A stretch of 64,000 nucleotides of DNA, from the NCBI RefSeq assembly GCF_024171405.1, contig NZ_JALJZT010000002.1, forward strand, positions 1,116,001 to 1,180,000, written 5' to 3'. The notes beneath the pieces were generated by a model that was not told where the DNA came from, made no database searches, and worked only from the letters and a program-made list of their open reading frames with translations. Below, in pieces: positions 1 through 9,023 of this stretch (the stretch's first letter is position 1; every line of letters starts with the position of its first letter). This DNA comes from Qipengyuania citrea. Its GTDB lineage: Bacteria; Pseudomonadota; Alphaproteobacteria; Sphingomonadales; Sphingomonadaceae. A program made the position numbers and the translations under genes.

Positions 1-1
1 G

Positions 2-544
2 GCAACATGGACGGTGTCGTTCGCTTCTACCGCAACCAATCTGCAAACCGCACAAGCCAATACCGATCGCGACGCCGAGGCAGTGCGGGCCTTTTTTGAA
101 GAGCTAGGCTTTCCCGCAGAGGAGCTGACCCCGGCCGGGATCAATGTTTCGAGCTACACCAATGACGGGACCGTGTTCTACACCGTGCGCCAGCGCACCG
201 TCTTGCGCACGCGCGATATCGACCGCGCCCAGCGCGCGGTTCGCCGGCAGGCCGAACTGGTGCGCGATGGCGTGGTGCTCGAAGACGGATCGGGGATCAG
301 CTACACCTTCACCGGGCTCAATGACATCAAGCCCGAAATGGTGGCCGAGGCGACCAAGGACGCGCGCGCTGCGGCGGAGCAGTTCGCGCAGGACAGCGGC
401 GCTGCGGTTGGCGGCATCCACAAGGCGACGCAGGGCTATTTCTCGATCGACGCCCGCGATGGCGAGGCGGGCGGATGGGGCATCGGCGATACGCCGTTCA
501 AGAAGGTCCGTGTGGTGACTACGGTCGATTTTGCGCTCGACTGA
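2..544 (+). CDS. SIMPL (DUF541) domain protein, 5' end cut by window
   Basis: The frame is open to the left edge and runs through a GTG at 14, so the N-terminus lies outside the window. The visible 180 codons look like the greater part of a SIMPL/DUF541 domain. They include the family-style stretches YTVRQR, FTGLNDIKPEMV, ATKDARAAAEQFA and the closing VRVVTTVDF. Family members are usually about 230-240 residues with an N-terminal signal or anchor segment, which would be the missing part. They are periplasmic or envelope proteins of poorly defined function, some linked to oxidative stress. A hairpin terminator at 553-578 separates it from the convergent porin gene. Confidence 0.85.
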   Translation, partial: ATWTVSFASTATNLQTAQANTDRDAEAVRAFFEELGFPAEELTPAGINVSSYTNDGTVFYTVRQRTVLRTRDIDRAQRAVRRQAELVRDGVVLEDGSGISYTFTGLNDIKPEMVAEATKDARAAAEQFAQDSGAAVGGIHKATQGYFSIDARDGEAGGWGIGDTPFKKVRVVTTVDFALD

Positions 545-552
545 CGCGAAAA

Positions 553-578
553 GGGGGGCGCGCTGGCATGCGCCCCCC
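553..578 (-). terminator. Rho-independent terminator of the TorF-type porin
   Basis: A nine-base GC arm at 553-561 pairs with 570-578 across an eight-base loop. Read on the minus strand the stem is followed by a T-run (AAAA at 549-552 on the plus strand). It therefore best terminates the minus-strand porin gene ending at 605, and it may also stop transcripts from the left. Confidence 0.7.
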
Positions 579-604
579 TCCGGGGAATTCCCGCCAGTGA
601 ATTC

Positions 605-1351
605 TCAGAAACTGGCGGAAATCGTACCCACGATGGCATCGTCGGTGAAGTCGTTGATCGAAGGGCCTTCGACGCCGATATAGGCGACGCCTACTTCGAA
701 ATTGCCCTGGGCAACGCTCGCGCCGATCGACCAATCGAGACCGGTATCGTCGGTGTCACCGGCGAGCAGCGGCGGGGCCAGAGCACCGTCGGTGTAGCCG
801 ATGTGGCCCGAAATGCTGAACGGGCTGTCGGCGATGCCGAAGCCGACATCGGTATAAAGATAGAGGTTATCGTCCCCGCCAAGCGAATCCTGCTCGGGCG
901 CATAAGCGACCCCGAAGGTGGCCTCGGCCGGTCCGAAACTGGTGCTGATCGAGGCATAGGGTTCGATATAATCGGTATCGAGCCCCAGATCCTCGGTCGG
1001 ATAGATATAATACAGCACGCCGATATCGACGCTCACCGCATCGCTCAGATTGCCGCCCCAGCCGGCGTAGACATCGAATTCGAGATCGCCATAGGACGGG
1101 CCACCCTTGATCGATGACGCCCAGGTGCCGACGTAGAATCCGCTTTCATGTCCGACGTCGAAGCCGCCCTGGATGGCAGGTTCGCCGCCCGAGAGCGAGA
1201 CGCCGCGGAAGCGGTAGTCGGTGGTCAGTGCCACATTGGCGGAGGTGGTGAACCCGCTGTCGTCTTCCGACTGAGCCATGGCGGGAGTTGCGAGAGAAAG
1301 GCCCGCGGTAGCGAGCGAAACGGCCATGAGGCCGCGAAAGGACGTGAGCAT
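605..1351 (-). CDS. TorF family putative outer-membrane porin
   Basis: The 248-residue protein has a clear signal peptide (positively charged start, hydrophobic core, AMA cleavage motif at residues 24-26). The mature part is rich in alternating polar/aromatic beta-strands and ends in phenylalanine (TISASF), as expected of an outer-membrane barrel. Segments such as TTDYRFRGVSLSGGEPAIQ and DLEFDVYAGWGG are typical of the TIGR02001/TorF-like family. Its substrate is not evident. The ATG at 1351 was chosen because AGGAG lies just upstream and the signal peptide starts there. The longer reading frame up to 1546 would add 65 unlikely residues. Confidence 0.85.
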   Translation of the reverse strand: MLTSFRGLMAVSLATAGLSLATPAMAQSEDDSGFTTSANVALTTDYRFRGVSLSGGEPAIQGGFDVGHESGFYVGTWASSIKGGPSYGDLEFDVYAGWGGNLSDAVSVDIGVLYYIYPTEDLGLDTDYIEPYASISTSFGPAEATFGVAYAPEQDSLGGDDNLYLYTDVGFGIADSPFSISGHIGYTDGALAPPLLAGDTDDTGLDWSIGASVAQGNFEVGVAYIGVEGPSINDFTDDAIVGTISASF

Positions 1352-1493
1352 TACAAACTCCTGTACGAGTGTCGCTTCGTCCCACCTGCGAATCCGTCGG
1401 GGCCATTTTGTTAGGCTCCTCGTCCGGATACGGTCATAAACCTGCACACTTTGCCCGGTTGACGCAAGCTTCAGCCGCGAGGTTTTCGCATAC

Positions 1494-1538
1494 GCAACAA
1501 TAGCTGTGCTTTTCTCGCAACTGCAACAGTAGCGGTGC
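1494..1538. repeat. Imperfect 16-bp direct repeat upstream of the metallophosphatase
   Basis: The 16-base unit at 1494-1509 recurs at 1523-1538 with two mismatches (consensus GCAACARTAGCKGTGC, repeat period 29). An inverted copy of its first seven bases occurs at 1546-1552. It lies in the divergent intergenic region between the porin (start 1351) and the phosphatase (start 1624), so it could be a tandem operator. No regulator is identified. Confidence 0.5.
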
Positions 1539-1623
1539 AAGCGCATTTGTTGCTCCCGCCGCAGCTTGCGCCTATCTGGTCGGCTTCAAACCAGAACCAG
1601 GCTCGAAGTCGCACAATCCTGAC

Positions 1624-2424
1624 ATGCTGAAACTCGCAAAACTGTTCAACAAGGGCGCGTCGGCCAAGCCCCTTCCGAGAGTCCCGGAGGGCGAGCGCTT
1701 CTACGTCATCGGCGATATTCACGGCCGCTGTGACCTGTTCGACGAACTGATCCTCGCTATCGAAAACGACGATAGGAAGGCCGGCGATGCGCGCAGTACG
1801 GTCGTTATGCTGGGCGATCTGATCGATCGCGGTCCCGAAAGCGCGCGCGTGATCGAAACCGCACGCCAATGGCGCGACCACCGCGCGGTCCGCTATATCG
1901 CCGGCAATCACGAGGAAATGTTCCTCGAGAGCTTCGAAGATAAGGAAATGCTCCGGCATTTCCTCAAGCATGGCGGGCGCGAGACCGTGCTGAGCTACGG
2001 CATCAAGAAAAAGCGCTACAACGAGCTCACCATGAAGGAACTGCAGGCCGAGCTGCACGAACTCGTGCCCGCGAAACATCGCAAGTTCCTCGCGGAGATG
2101 GAAGATATCATCGTGGCGGGCGACTATGTCTTCGTCCACGCCGGGATCAATCCCAAGCACAGCCTCGAAGACCAGAACCAGTCCGACCTTCGCTGGATTC
2201 GCGAACGGTTTCTCAAGCATCGCGAGCCGTTCAGCCATGTCGTGGTGCATGGGCACACGATCTTCGAGGACATCGAGCATACCGATTACCGGATCGGGAT
2301 CGATACCGGCGCCTTTCGTACCGGCAAGCTGACCGCCCTGGTCCTCGAAGGCGACCAGCGCCGGGTGATCCAGACGCAGGACATCGATGGTACGATCGCA
2401 GTCACGGACAAAGAATTCGCCTAG
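1624..2424 (+). CDS. Metallophosphoesterase (PPP-type serine/threonine phosphatase family)
   Basis: The 266-residue cytoplasmic protein carries the calcineurin-like metallophosphoesterase motifs in order: GDIHG (30-34), GDLIDRG (64-70), GNHEE (94-98), VHAG (171-174) and VVHGHT (207-212). These supply the Asp, His and Asn ligands of a two-metal centre. Bacterial relatives include PrpA/PphA-type protein phosphatases and symmetrical diadenosine tetraphosphatases. The short size and lack of other domains do not decide between protein and nucleotide substrates. It is transcribed away from the porin. The alternative long minus-strand frame covering it lacks recognisable protein features. Confidence 0.88.
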   Translation: MLKLAKLFNKGASAKPLPRVPEGERFYVIGDIHGRCDLFDELILAIENDDRKAGDARSTVVMLGDLIDRGPESARVIETARQWRDHRAVRYIAGNHEEMFLESFEDKEMLRHFLKHGGRETVLSYGIKKKRYNELTMKELQAELHELVPAKHRKFLAEMEDIIVAGDYVFVHAGINPKHSLEDQNQSDLRWIRERFLKHREPFSHVVVHGHTIFEDIEHTDYRIGIDTGAFRTGKLTALVLEGDQRRVIQTQDIDGTIAVTDKEFA

Positions 2425-2510
2425 CAATTGGTTTCGATCATTGGCGCGGTGCAGTGCGTGCGCCAGTCCCATTCCAGAATCCGGCATCCTGCCTTGAAGG
2501 AGTTCCCCGC

Positions 2511-2980
2511 GTGCCGATCGATCATCCCGAAGGTCTGGAAAATCCCGTCGCCAAATGGACCGTCGTCGCGACGATGGTCGCTCTGGTCCTGCTGATCGGC
2601 ATTTCGATCTGGGCGGCGTTCTCGATCCGGCTCGATACCTTTGCCCGCATCGACGAGGGTACCGACCGCATCCATATCCGCGGCACGGAAACCAAGTTCG
2701 TCGGCTATGCGACGGCCCGCTATGCCGGACGCGACGTGCTGATCGAAGGCCTGCCGACCATCGAGCAATTGCAGGAGCTGCCGCTGGCATGGCGCGCGCT
2801 CTGCGTGGTGCGCGACGATCCGCGGACCGATTGGTCCAAGGCCGATCCGATGCTGAAAGTGCATTTGCATTCCGACGACATGAACGAGGCATGCCGCCCA
2901 TTCGAAGGGCTCGAAGTCGATGGGCAACTGGTCCCCGAAGAGACCCCCACGCCCTCGCTATTGCCCGCAGTCGAAGATTT

Positions 2981-2996
<16 letters not shown>
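2511..2996 (+). CDS. Hypothetical single-TM protein whose 3' end overlaps rnpB
   Basis: A GTG start at 2511 is preceded by AAGGAG at 2497-2502 with ideal spacing, so it is preferred over the longer frame from 2454. The 161-residue product has one hydrophobic helix at about residues 16-38 and then a soluble domain, presumably in the periplasm, with two cysteines and no recognisable motif. It follows the phosphatase after 86 bp and may be co-transcribed. Its last five codons and stop run into the antisense strand of the RNase P P1 helix (see rnpB), an odd tail-to-tail overlap. Confidence 0.7.
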
Positions 2997-3393
<397 letters not shown>

Positions 3394-3557
3394 ACCGTGG
3401 CAGATAGGGCAAGGGGTCGAGAGTGCAAAGTATAAATAGGGACGCTTGCCTTGGCGGCGGCATGGGTCCCCCACGCGGGACTCATCCATCACGCGTACCC
3501 GCTTCATGACGAATTCGTTAACCTCTACGACCTAGGCGGCCCGGCGGTCTGCAATCC

Positions 3558-5621
3558 ATGCGGGCGCGCGCGCGAGGATTCATGCTGATAGTCGGCTGCA
3601 TTATAAACGATCACAATCTCTGGTTCGTCCTCATGGCTGCGGTGATGTGCATCGCCGGGTCAATGGTTTCGGCGACCCTGTTCCGCCGCACGCTGTCCGA
3701 GGACGGGATTGCGCGGGTCCACTGGTGCTTCTTGTCCGCCGTAACGGCGGGTGCCGCCACCTGGGCAACTCACTTCATCGCCATGCTCGGCTATCAGCCG
3801 AACACGCCCGTCACGTTGGACGGGGCACTTACCGTTGTCTCTGCCTTGATCGCAGTCGCGGGCATCGGCGCCGGGCTTGCGCTGGCTTCTTCAAAATTCG
3901 CCCGGCTCGCTCCCCTCCTCGGCGGGTCGATCATCGGCCTTGCGATGGGGGCCATGCATTACGTGGGTATGTTTGCCTATCGCGTAGACGGGATCGTGCA
4001 TTGGGACTGGCGATACGTGGTAGCATCGATGGTCATCGCCATCACCTGCTCCTCGCTAGCAATCCGTGTGTTGCGCCGTAGTTTCGGCGCTCTTGGCATC
4101 TGGCATGCTGGAACCCTGCTGATGCTGGCGATCATCGGACTGCATTTCGGCGGTATGGCGGGGTTCTCGGTCTCGGCGATGCCCGGCTTTTCGCAAGGAG
4201 CGAACAGCGAAGCCTTCGCCGCTCTGGCAACCGCAATCGCGATGGTCGCGCTGCTGATTGTCGGGACCGGTATTTCGACCTATCTTGTCGAACGCAAGAC
4301 GAGTTCCGACGGCGAGAGCCGGATTGCGCACATCGCAATGCACGATGCGCTCACCAATCTCGCAAATCGTCACCAGTTCACCGAAGCATTACGTCTCGAA
4401 TGCGACAAGATCGAGCTGTTCGGCCGCCCCTTCGCACTGATGATGGTCGATCTGGACCGCTTCAAACCGATCAACGACACGCTCGGCCATCCAGTCGGTG
4501 ACGTGGTCCTCCAGCGCCTGGCGCACAGGCTTACTCTGGCGGTTCGGGACGGCGACATGGCGGCGCGCATCGGCGGCGATGAGTTCGCCGTCTTGTGCTT
4601 CGGCATTGGCGACCATCGCCAAGCCTCGATCATTGCCGAGCGAATCATCGAAATCCTGTCGCGGCCGATGATCATCGATGGCAACGTGGTCGAGCTCAGC
4701 GGGAGCGTCGGAGTGGCCTTGGCTCCGGACCATGGGGTCACCCCCGACGTCCTGATCCAGCATGCGGATATCGCGCTGTACTCGGCCAAACATAATGGCA
4801 AGCAGACCTATCGCGTGTTCGAACCCACGCTCATGGAAGCCATCCAACGTCGCCGGGCGCTGGAAGCCTCACTGCGCCGGGCGTGCATGCGGGACGAGTT
4901 CACGATCGTCTATCAACCTGTCTTCGCCTCGCAGAGCGGCGCGATATCGGGCGCCGAAGCCTTGCTGCGCTGGACCTGCCCCGATCAAGGAGAAATTTCG
5001 CCGACCGAGTTCATCCCGATTGCCGAAGATCTGGGCTTGGTCACGCGGATCGGAGCAGATGTCCTGCGGCAAGCATGCAAAGATGCAGCCTCCTGGCCCG
5101 GACACATCGATCTGGCGGTCAATGTTTCGCCGGTGCAGTTGCTCGATCCGCGACTGCCCCAGATCGTGACCCAATCACTGGCCGACTCGGGTCTGGCGCC
5201 GCATCGGCTCGAACTCGAAATCACCGAGACTGCACTGCTCAACAACGATCTGGCGGCGCTGCGTACGCTCACCCATATCCGCGACCTTGGGGTACGTATC
5301 TCGCTTGATGATTTCGGGACCGGATATTCCTCGCTGAGCTACCTGCACCGCTTTCCGATCAGCCGGATCAAAATCGACAAGAGCTTCATTCAGAAACTGC
5401 CCGACGATGTAGGCAGCGCGTCGATCGTGCGGGCGATCGCCCAATTGGGTGCCAGCCTGAACATGAAGATAACCGCGGAGGGCATTGAAACGGACTCGCA
5501 ATTGTCCTTCATCCGCGATCACGGATGCGACGAGGTCCAGGGCTTCCTCACCGGCCGCCCAATACCGCCCGCAGCCTTCCTTGCCCTAGCCGGCACCCAA
5601 ACCGATTTTGCCGAAGCCTAG
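3558..5621 (+). CDS. MHYT-GGDEF-EAL c-di-GMP turnover protein
   Basis: This 687-residue inner-membrane protein begins with an MHYT sensor: seven hydrophobic segments in residues 20-245 with repeated metal-binding motifs THFIAM (71-76), MHYVGM (133-138) and LHFGGM (195-200). A diguanylate cyclase domain follows with an intact GGDEF at 339-343. An RDGD inhibitory site ends five residues before it, the spacing of a true I-site. The EAL phosphodiesterase domain keeps EALLRW (467-472) and DDFGTGYSS (from 584). Both enzymatic halves therefore look active. MHYT domains are thought to sense diatomic gases through copper. ATG 3558 is used; an in-frame ATG at 3582 is equally possible. The BLUF gene follows after 15 bp. 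Confidence 0.92.
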   Translation: MRARARGFMLIVGCIINDHNLWFVLMAAVMCIAGSMVSATLFRRTLSEDGIARVHWCFLSAVTAGAATWATHFIAMLGYQPNTPVTLDGALTVVSALIAVAGIGAGLALASSKFARLAPLLGGSIIGLAMGAMHYVGMFAYRVDGIVHWDWRYVVASMVIAITCSSLAIRVLRRSFGALGIWHAGTLLMLAIIGLHFGGMAGFSVSAMPGFSQGANSEAFAALATAIAMVALLIVGTGISTYLVERKTSSDGESRIAHIAMHDALTNLANRHQFTEALRLECDKIELFGRPFALMMVDLDRFKPINDTLGHPVGDVVLQRLAHRLTLAVRDGDMAARIGGDEFAVLCFGIGDHRQASIIAERIIEILSRPMIIDGNVVELSGSVGVALAPDHGVTPDVLIQHADIALYSAKHNGKQTYRVFEPTLMEAIQRRRALEASLRRACMRDEFTIVYQPVFASQSGAISGAEALLRWTCPDQGEISPTEFIPIAEDLGLVTRIGADVLRQACKDAASWPGHIDLAVNVSPVQLLDPRLPQIVTQSLADSGLAPHRLELEITETALLNNDLAALRTLTHIRDLGVRISLDDFGTGYSSLSYLHRFPISRIKIDKSFIQKLPDDVGSASIVRAIAQLGASLNMKITAEGIETDSQLSFIRDHGCDEVQGFLTGRPIPPAAFLALAGTQTDFAEA

Positions 5622-5636
5622 GTCCGGGAGAAGATC

Positions 5637-6083
5637 ATGCCCATCAGCAGGCTATTGTACACCAGCCGCTCCTGCCTCACTCCGGATGAACTCACGGTCG
5701 AACAGCAGGTCAGCAATATCGCGGCACGTGCCGCCATCCGGAACAAGGAGGTCGGTGTCACCGGGGTACTCGTCTTCGTCGAAAACCAGTTCATCCAACT
5801 GCTCGAGGGCGAAGGTGAGGTGGTCGCAGAAGTCTTCGAGCGGATCTGCTGCGATTTCGATCACGCTCAGTTGCGCCTGGTCGATCTGGTCGGGGTCAAG
5901 GACCGCATGTTCGCCCGCTGGCACATGGCCGAACTCTCAGGCGGAGAGGATCCAGCATCCCCGCTCGACGAGGAACTGCAGAACATCCGTTTCCTGATGG
6001 GCGTGAATGCACGCGTCGCGGTCGACAAGATGCAGGAATGCCTGCTCGACTGCGATGCAAAGGGATTGCTGCCACCGACCTGA
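5637..6083 (+). CDS. BLUF-domain blue-light sensor protein
   Basis: This 148-residue protein is almost entirely one BLUF domain. It shows the flavin-switch tyrosine in LLYTSRS (Tyr8), the asparagine in RNKEVGVTG (Asn36), the glutamine in FIQLLEGEGE (Gln54) and the RWHM segment near residues 94-97. These residues bind FAD and rearrange hydrogen bonds on blue-light absorption. No output domain is fused, so it should act on a partner protein. The gene starts 15 bp after the MHYT-GGDEF-EAL gene on the same strand and is presumably co-transcribed with it, making that enzyme the most likely partner (inference). Confidence 0.92.
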   Translation: MPISRLLYTSRSCLTPDELTVEQQVSNIAARAAIRNKEVGVTGVLVFVENQFIQLLEGEGEVVAEVFERICCDFDHAQLRLVDLVGVKDRMFARWHMAELSGGEDPASPLDEELQNIRFLMGVNARVAVDKMQECLLDCDAKGLLPPT

Positions 6084-6104
6084 TCGGGCGGCGCGGTCGC
6101 CGGA

Positions 6105-6854
6105 TTACCGGGCGTTCCCCCGGTCGCGATCGAGCAGAAGCTGGAACAGGATCGCGCGCACTTCGCCGTCGATTTCCCCGTCGATTTTCTCGGGGCGCCA
6201 ACGACGCTGGAAGGCCTCGACCGCCTTGTGCCCATCGGTGATATCGTAGCCGAAGCGCTCGAGCGCGAGGTAGAACGAGGCGTCATTGTCGAACGGATCG
6301 CCGCGTTCGAGCTTCTTCGGGCGCGGCAGGCACAGGCCATACTCGGCCAGCCGCTCCCACGGGAACAGCTCGCCCGGATCGATCTTGCGCGCCGGGGCGA
6401 CATCCGAATGGCCGACCACATTGGTGCGCGGGATATCGTATTGCTTCACGATCCGCGCAACCAGCGGCACCAGCGCTTCGAACTGCGCATCGTTGAACTC
6501 GCGATAGCCATATTTGTGGCCCGGATGGTCGAGCTCGATCCCGATGCTGGCCGAATTCACATCCTTGTGCCCGCGCCAGTAGGACTGGCCCGCATGCCAG
6601 GCGCGCTTTTCCTCGGGGACCAGCCGGACGACCTCGCCCCATTCGCCGATCAGGTAATGCGCCGAGACCTTGGCCTCGGGATCGCACAACCGTTCGATGG
6701 CGAAGCCCTTGTCCTCCATCTCGGTATAATGGATCACCAGCATGTCGATCGGCATGGCGCGTTCGTCGTGGTTGGGCGAAAGTACTTCGCGGTCGACGAG
6801 TTCGTCCTTGCTGGCGGGGAGCCCCTGGCCCAGCTTGCCGAAATCGGAGCTCAC
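6105..6854 (-). CDS. N-acetylmuramoyl-L-alanine amidase, AmpD/amidase_2 family
   Basis: The 249-residue enzyme cleaves the amide bond between N-acetylmuramic acid and the stem peptide. Zinc ligands are visible as His42 (VIHYTE), His149 (VVGHSD) and Asp159 (KIDPG). The substrate-side WHAG (86-89) and GIELDH stretch also match the family. Residues about 195-245 form a small peptidoglycan-binding-like helical domain. No signal peptide is present, so a cytosolic cell-wall recycling role is likely, as in AmpD. Its start overlaps the chpT stop by four bases, indicating translational coupling. Confidence 0.9.
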   Translation of the reverse strand: MSSDFGKLGQGLPASKDELVDREVLSPNHDERAMPIDMLVIHYTEMEDKGFAIERLCDPEAKVSAHYLIGEWGEVVRLVPEEKRAWHAGQSYWRGHKDVNSASIGIELDHPGHKYGYREFNDAQFEALVPLVARIVKQYDIPRTNVVGHSDVAPARKIDPGELFPWERLAEYGLCLPRPKKLERGDPFDNDASFYLALERFGYDITDGHKAVEAFQRRWRPEKIDGEIDGEVRAILFQLLLDRDRGNAR

Positions 6855-7510
6855 CCGATCAGCCCTTCACCCGCCGGCAGGACCGCGCCGAGCACCAGCG
6901 CATCGGGACCCTTGTGATATTGCAGCCCGCCCCCGCTTTCGGTGGCCAGCAGATTGATCATATGCGCAGCCGCCGTACGGCTGGTCAGGTCCGCGCGGTC
7001 GAGCGAACCGTCGAGCGCCTTGCCGATGGTGTCGTCGAAAGCGATCTTGGGCCCAATTGCGCGGACCACGATCTCGCACGCGCCGTCGCGCATTTCGGCC
7101 CCGATATCGAGCGTCCCGCCACGCACCAGCGCATCGATTGCGATCTGCGCGAAATTGAGCAGCACCTTGACCGCGGGCTTGCCCAGCGTGGGTTCGGCCA
7201 GCGCCCATTCGATCGTGATATTGGGCTTGTCGGCAATCAGCGCCGCGATCAGCGCCTTCGGTTCGGCAATCTCGACGCGTTCACCAAAACCGCCTGCGGC
7301 CCCGAAGGCGAGGCGGAAGAATTTGAGCTTGTTGGTGCTGATCAGCGCGCTCTGCTCGAGCAGTTGCATCACATTGGCACGCATTTCGGCATCGGATTCC
7401 ATCGCCAGCAGCTCGAGCCCGTTGGACAGCGCCCCGACGGGGCTGAGCAGGTCATGGCACAAGCGCGAGCACAGCATCGCGGCAAGATCGATCGATTGGC
7501 GGTCGTCCAT
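6851..7510 (-). CDS. chpT: Histidine phosphotransferase ChpT
   Basis: The 219-residue protein has the ChpT dimerisation/phosphotransfer helix LCSRLCHDLLSPVGAL with the phosphorylated histidine at residue 19, followed by a degenerate HATPase-like fold without an ATP-binding motif. In Caulobacter and relatives ChpT passes phosphate from CckA to CtrA and CpdR, controlling the cell cycle and ClpXP proteolysis. ATG 7510 begins just before the conserved helix; starts at 7564 or 7588 would overlap the upstream JAMM gene. It sits between the JAMM protease (35 bp) and the amidase (four-base overlap). Confidence 0.9.
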   Translation of the reverse strand: MDDRQSIDLAAMLCSRLCHDLLSPVGALSNGLELLAMESDAEMRANVMQLLEQSALISTNKLKFFRLAFGAAGGFGERVEIAEPKALIAALIADKPNITIEWALAEPTLGKPAVKVLLNFAQIAIDALVRGGTLDIGAEMRDGACEIVVRAIGPKIAFDDTIGKALDGSLDRADLTSRTAAAHMINLLATESGGGLQYHKGPDALVLGAVLPAGEGLIG

Positions 7511-7544
7511 TGAGTTTCCGAGTGGTGAATATTCGATTACGGTC

Positions 7545-7940
7545 TTAGCGAGGGGCAAGCTCATAGGGAAGCTTCGCGAACCCTGCATCCCCCGAACGCC
7601 ACAAGGTGATTCGCCCTGCCGCGATTATCGCCCAGATCGCCCCGTCGCCTGCCGCGAGCGAGCGATCGGTGGCCGAGGGCTCGGCCACGCCATTGGGGTG
7701 CGAATGGTAATAGCCCAGTACCTGCGGACCGCCCTCGCGGGCCTGGCGATAGGCATCGACCAGAGCCTGGGGGTCGATCTCGAACCGGCGCGCGGGTTCG
7801 GGGTGGACATTGCGCGCGGGCCGGATCGCAGTGATCGCTTCGCCGCTGCCCAGCAGGATGCCGCAGCATTCCTGCGGATGCGCTGAACGCGCCTCGGCGA
7901 GGAGGCGTTCGACGACATCGCTTGAGACTTGGGCCGGCAT
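7545..7940 (-). CDS. JAMM/MPN+ (M67-type) metallopeptidase
   Basis: The 131-residue protein is a minimal JAMM domain: Glu24 in PQECCGILLG, His79 and His81 in HSHPNG, and Asp92 in PSATD form the zinc site. Bacterial stand-alone members are linked to removal of ubiquitin-like proteins or cysteine release from sulfur-carrier proteins. The target here cannot be read from the sequence. ATG 7940 is only 16 bp from the divergent rluD start, so the two promoters must reach into each other's coding regions. The gene leads a likely operon with chpT and the amidase. Confidence 0.88.
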   Translation of the reverse strand: MPAQVSSDVVERLLAEARSAHPQECCGILLGSGEAITAIRPARNVHPEPARRFEIDPQALVDAYRQAREGGPQVLGYYHSHPNGVAEPSATDRSLAAGDGAIWAIIAAGRITLWRSGDAGFAKLPYELAPR

Positions 7941-7956
7941 CGCGCATGGCCCTAGC

Positions 7957-8901
7957 ATGGCCGATGCCGATATCATCACCGGAAAGCTGACCAGCAGCGG
8001 CCGCCTCGACAAGGCACTGGCCGAAGCGACCGAACTGTCGCGCGAACGGATCAAGGGCCTGATCGCCGAGGGCGCCGTGACCGTCGGTAAGACGGTGGCG
8101 CGCAGCGCATCGGCCAAGGTCCAGGGCGAGGAACGCTTTGCCATCGTCCTGCCCCCGCCCGAACCGCTGGCCGCCAAGCCGCAGGACATCCCGCTCGATG
8201 TGGTGTTCGAGGACGCGCATCTGGTGGTGGTGGACAAACCGGCGGGGATGGTGGTTCACCCGGCAGCGGGCAATCCGGACGGCACGCTGGTCAATGCGCT
8301 GCTGCATCATTGCGCGGGTCAGCTGTCAGGGATCAACGGCGTCGCGCGGCCGGGGATCGTCCACCGCATCGACAAGGACACCTCGGGCCTGCTGGTCGTC
8401 GCCAAGTCGGATGCAGCGCATGAAGGACTGGCGCGCCAGTTCGCCGACCATTCGATCACCCGCCGCTATCTCGCGGTGTGCGCCGGCCACCCGAACCCGC
8501 CCGCGGGCACCATTGCAGGTCGGCTCGGCCGTTCGGACCGCGACCGCAAGAAGATGGCGGTGCTGCCCGACGACACGTCCCGCGGCAAGCACGCGGTCAC
8601 GCATTACGAGACCCTCAAGGCGCTGACCCACGCATCGTTGATAGAATGCCGCCTCGAAACCGGGCGCACGCACCAGGTCCGTGTTCACTGTGCGTCAATC
8701 GGTCATGCGCTACTAGGGGACCCTGTCTATGGACGCACCCCGAAGGCCCTCAGGCCCCTGCTCGAAGAGCTCGGTTTCGCGCGCCAGGCATTGCACGCCG
8801 CACGGTTGGGATTCAGACATCCTATCAGCGGCGAAAGCTTGGATTTCTGCGCCGAACCGCCCTCCGATATGCGGGAACTGATCGACCAAACCGCACGTTG
8901 A
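7957..8901 (+). CDS. rluD: 23S rRNA pseudouridine synthase, RluD family
   Basis: The 314-residue protein has an N-terminal S4 RNA-binding domain (about residues 15-60) and a pseudouridine synthase domain with the catalytic aspartate in RPGIVHRIDKDTSG (Asp139). LETGRTHQVRVH and GDPVYG are further family landmarks. RluD-type enzymes modify helix 69 of 23S rRNA, though other RluA-family targets remain possible. ATG 7957 was chosen because the frame upstream reads through the JAMM gene. rpoH follows on the same strand after 122 bp. Confidence 0.92.
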   Translation: MADADIITGKLTSSGRLDKALAEATELSRERIKGLIAEGAVTVGKTVARSASAKVQGEERFAIVLPPPEPLAAKPQDIPLDVVFEDAHLVVVDKPAGMVVHPAAGNPDGTLVNALLHHCAGQLSGINGVARPGIVHRIDKDTSGLLVVAKSDAAHEGLARQFADHSITRRYLAVCAGHPNPPAGTIAGRLGRSDRDRKKMAVLPDDTSRGKHAVTHYETLKALTHASLIECRLETGRTHQVRVHCASIGHALLGDPVYGRTPKALRPLLEELGFARQALHAARLGFRHPISGESLDFCAEPPSDMRELIDQTAR

Positions 8902-9023
8902 AATCGACGAAAGGCGTGTGCAATCTGGGCTGCGTCCGCTATAGGTAACCTTAGTGGCCCGAAGGTCGGATGCCCATCAGGGGTCCGCCACACGAGGTCG
9001 ACGCTAGAAAGGTCAGGGTACAA

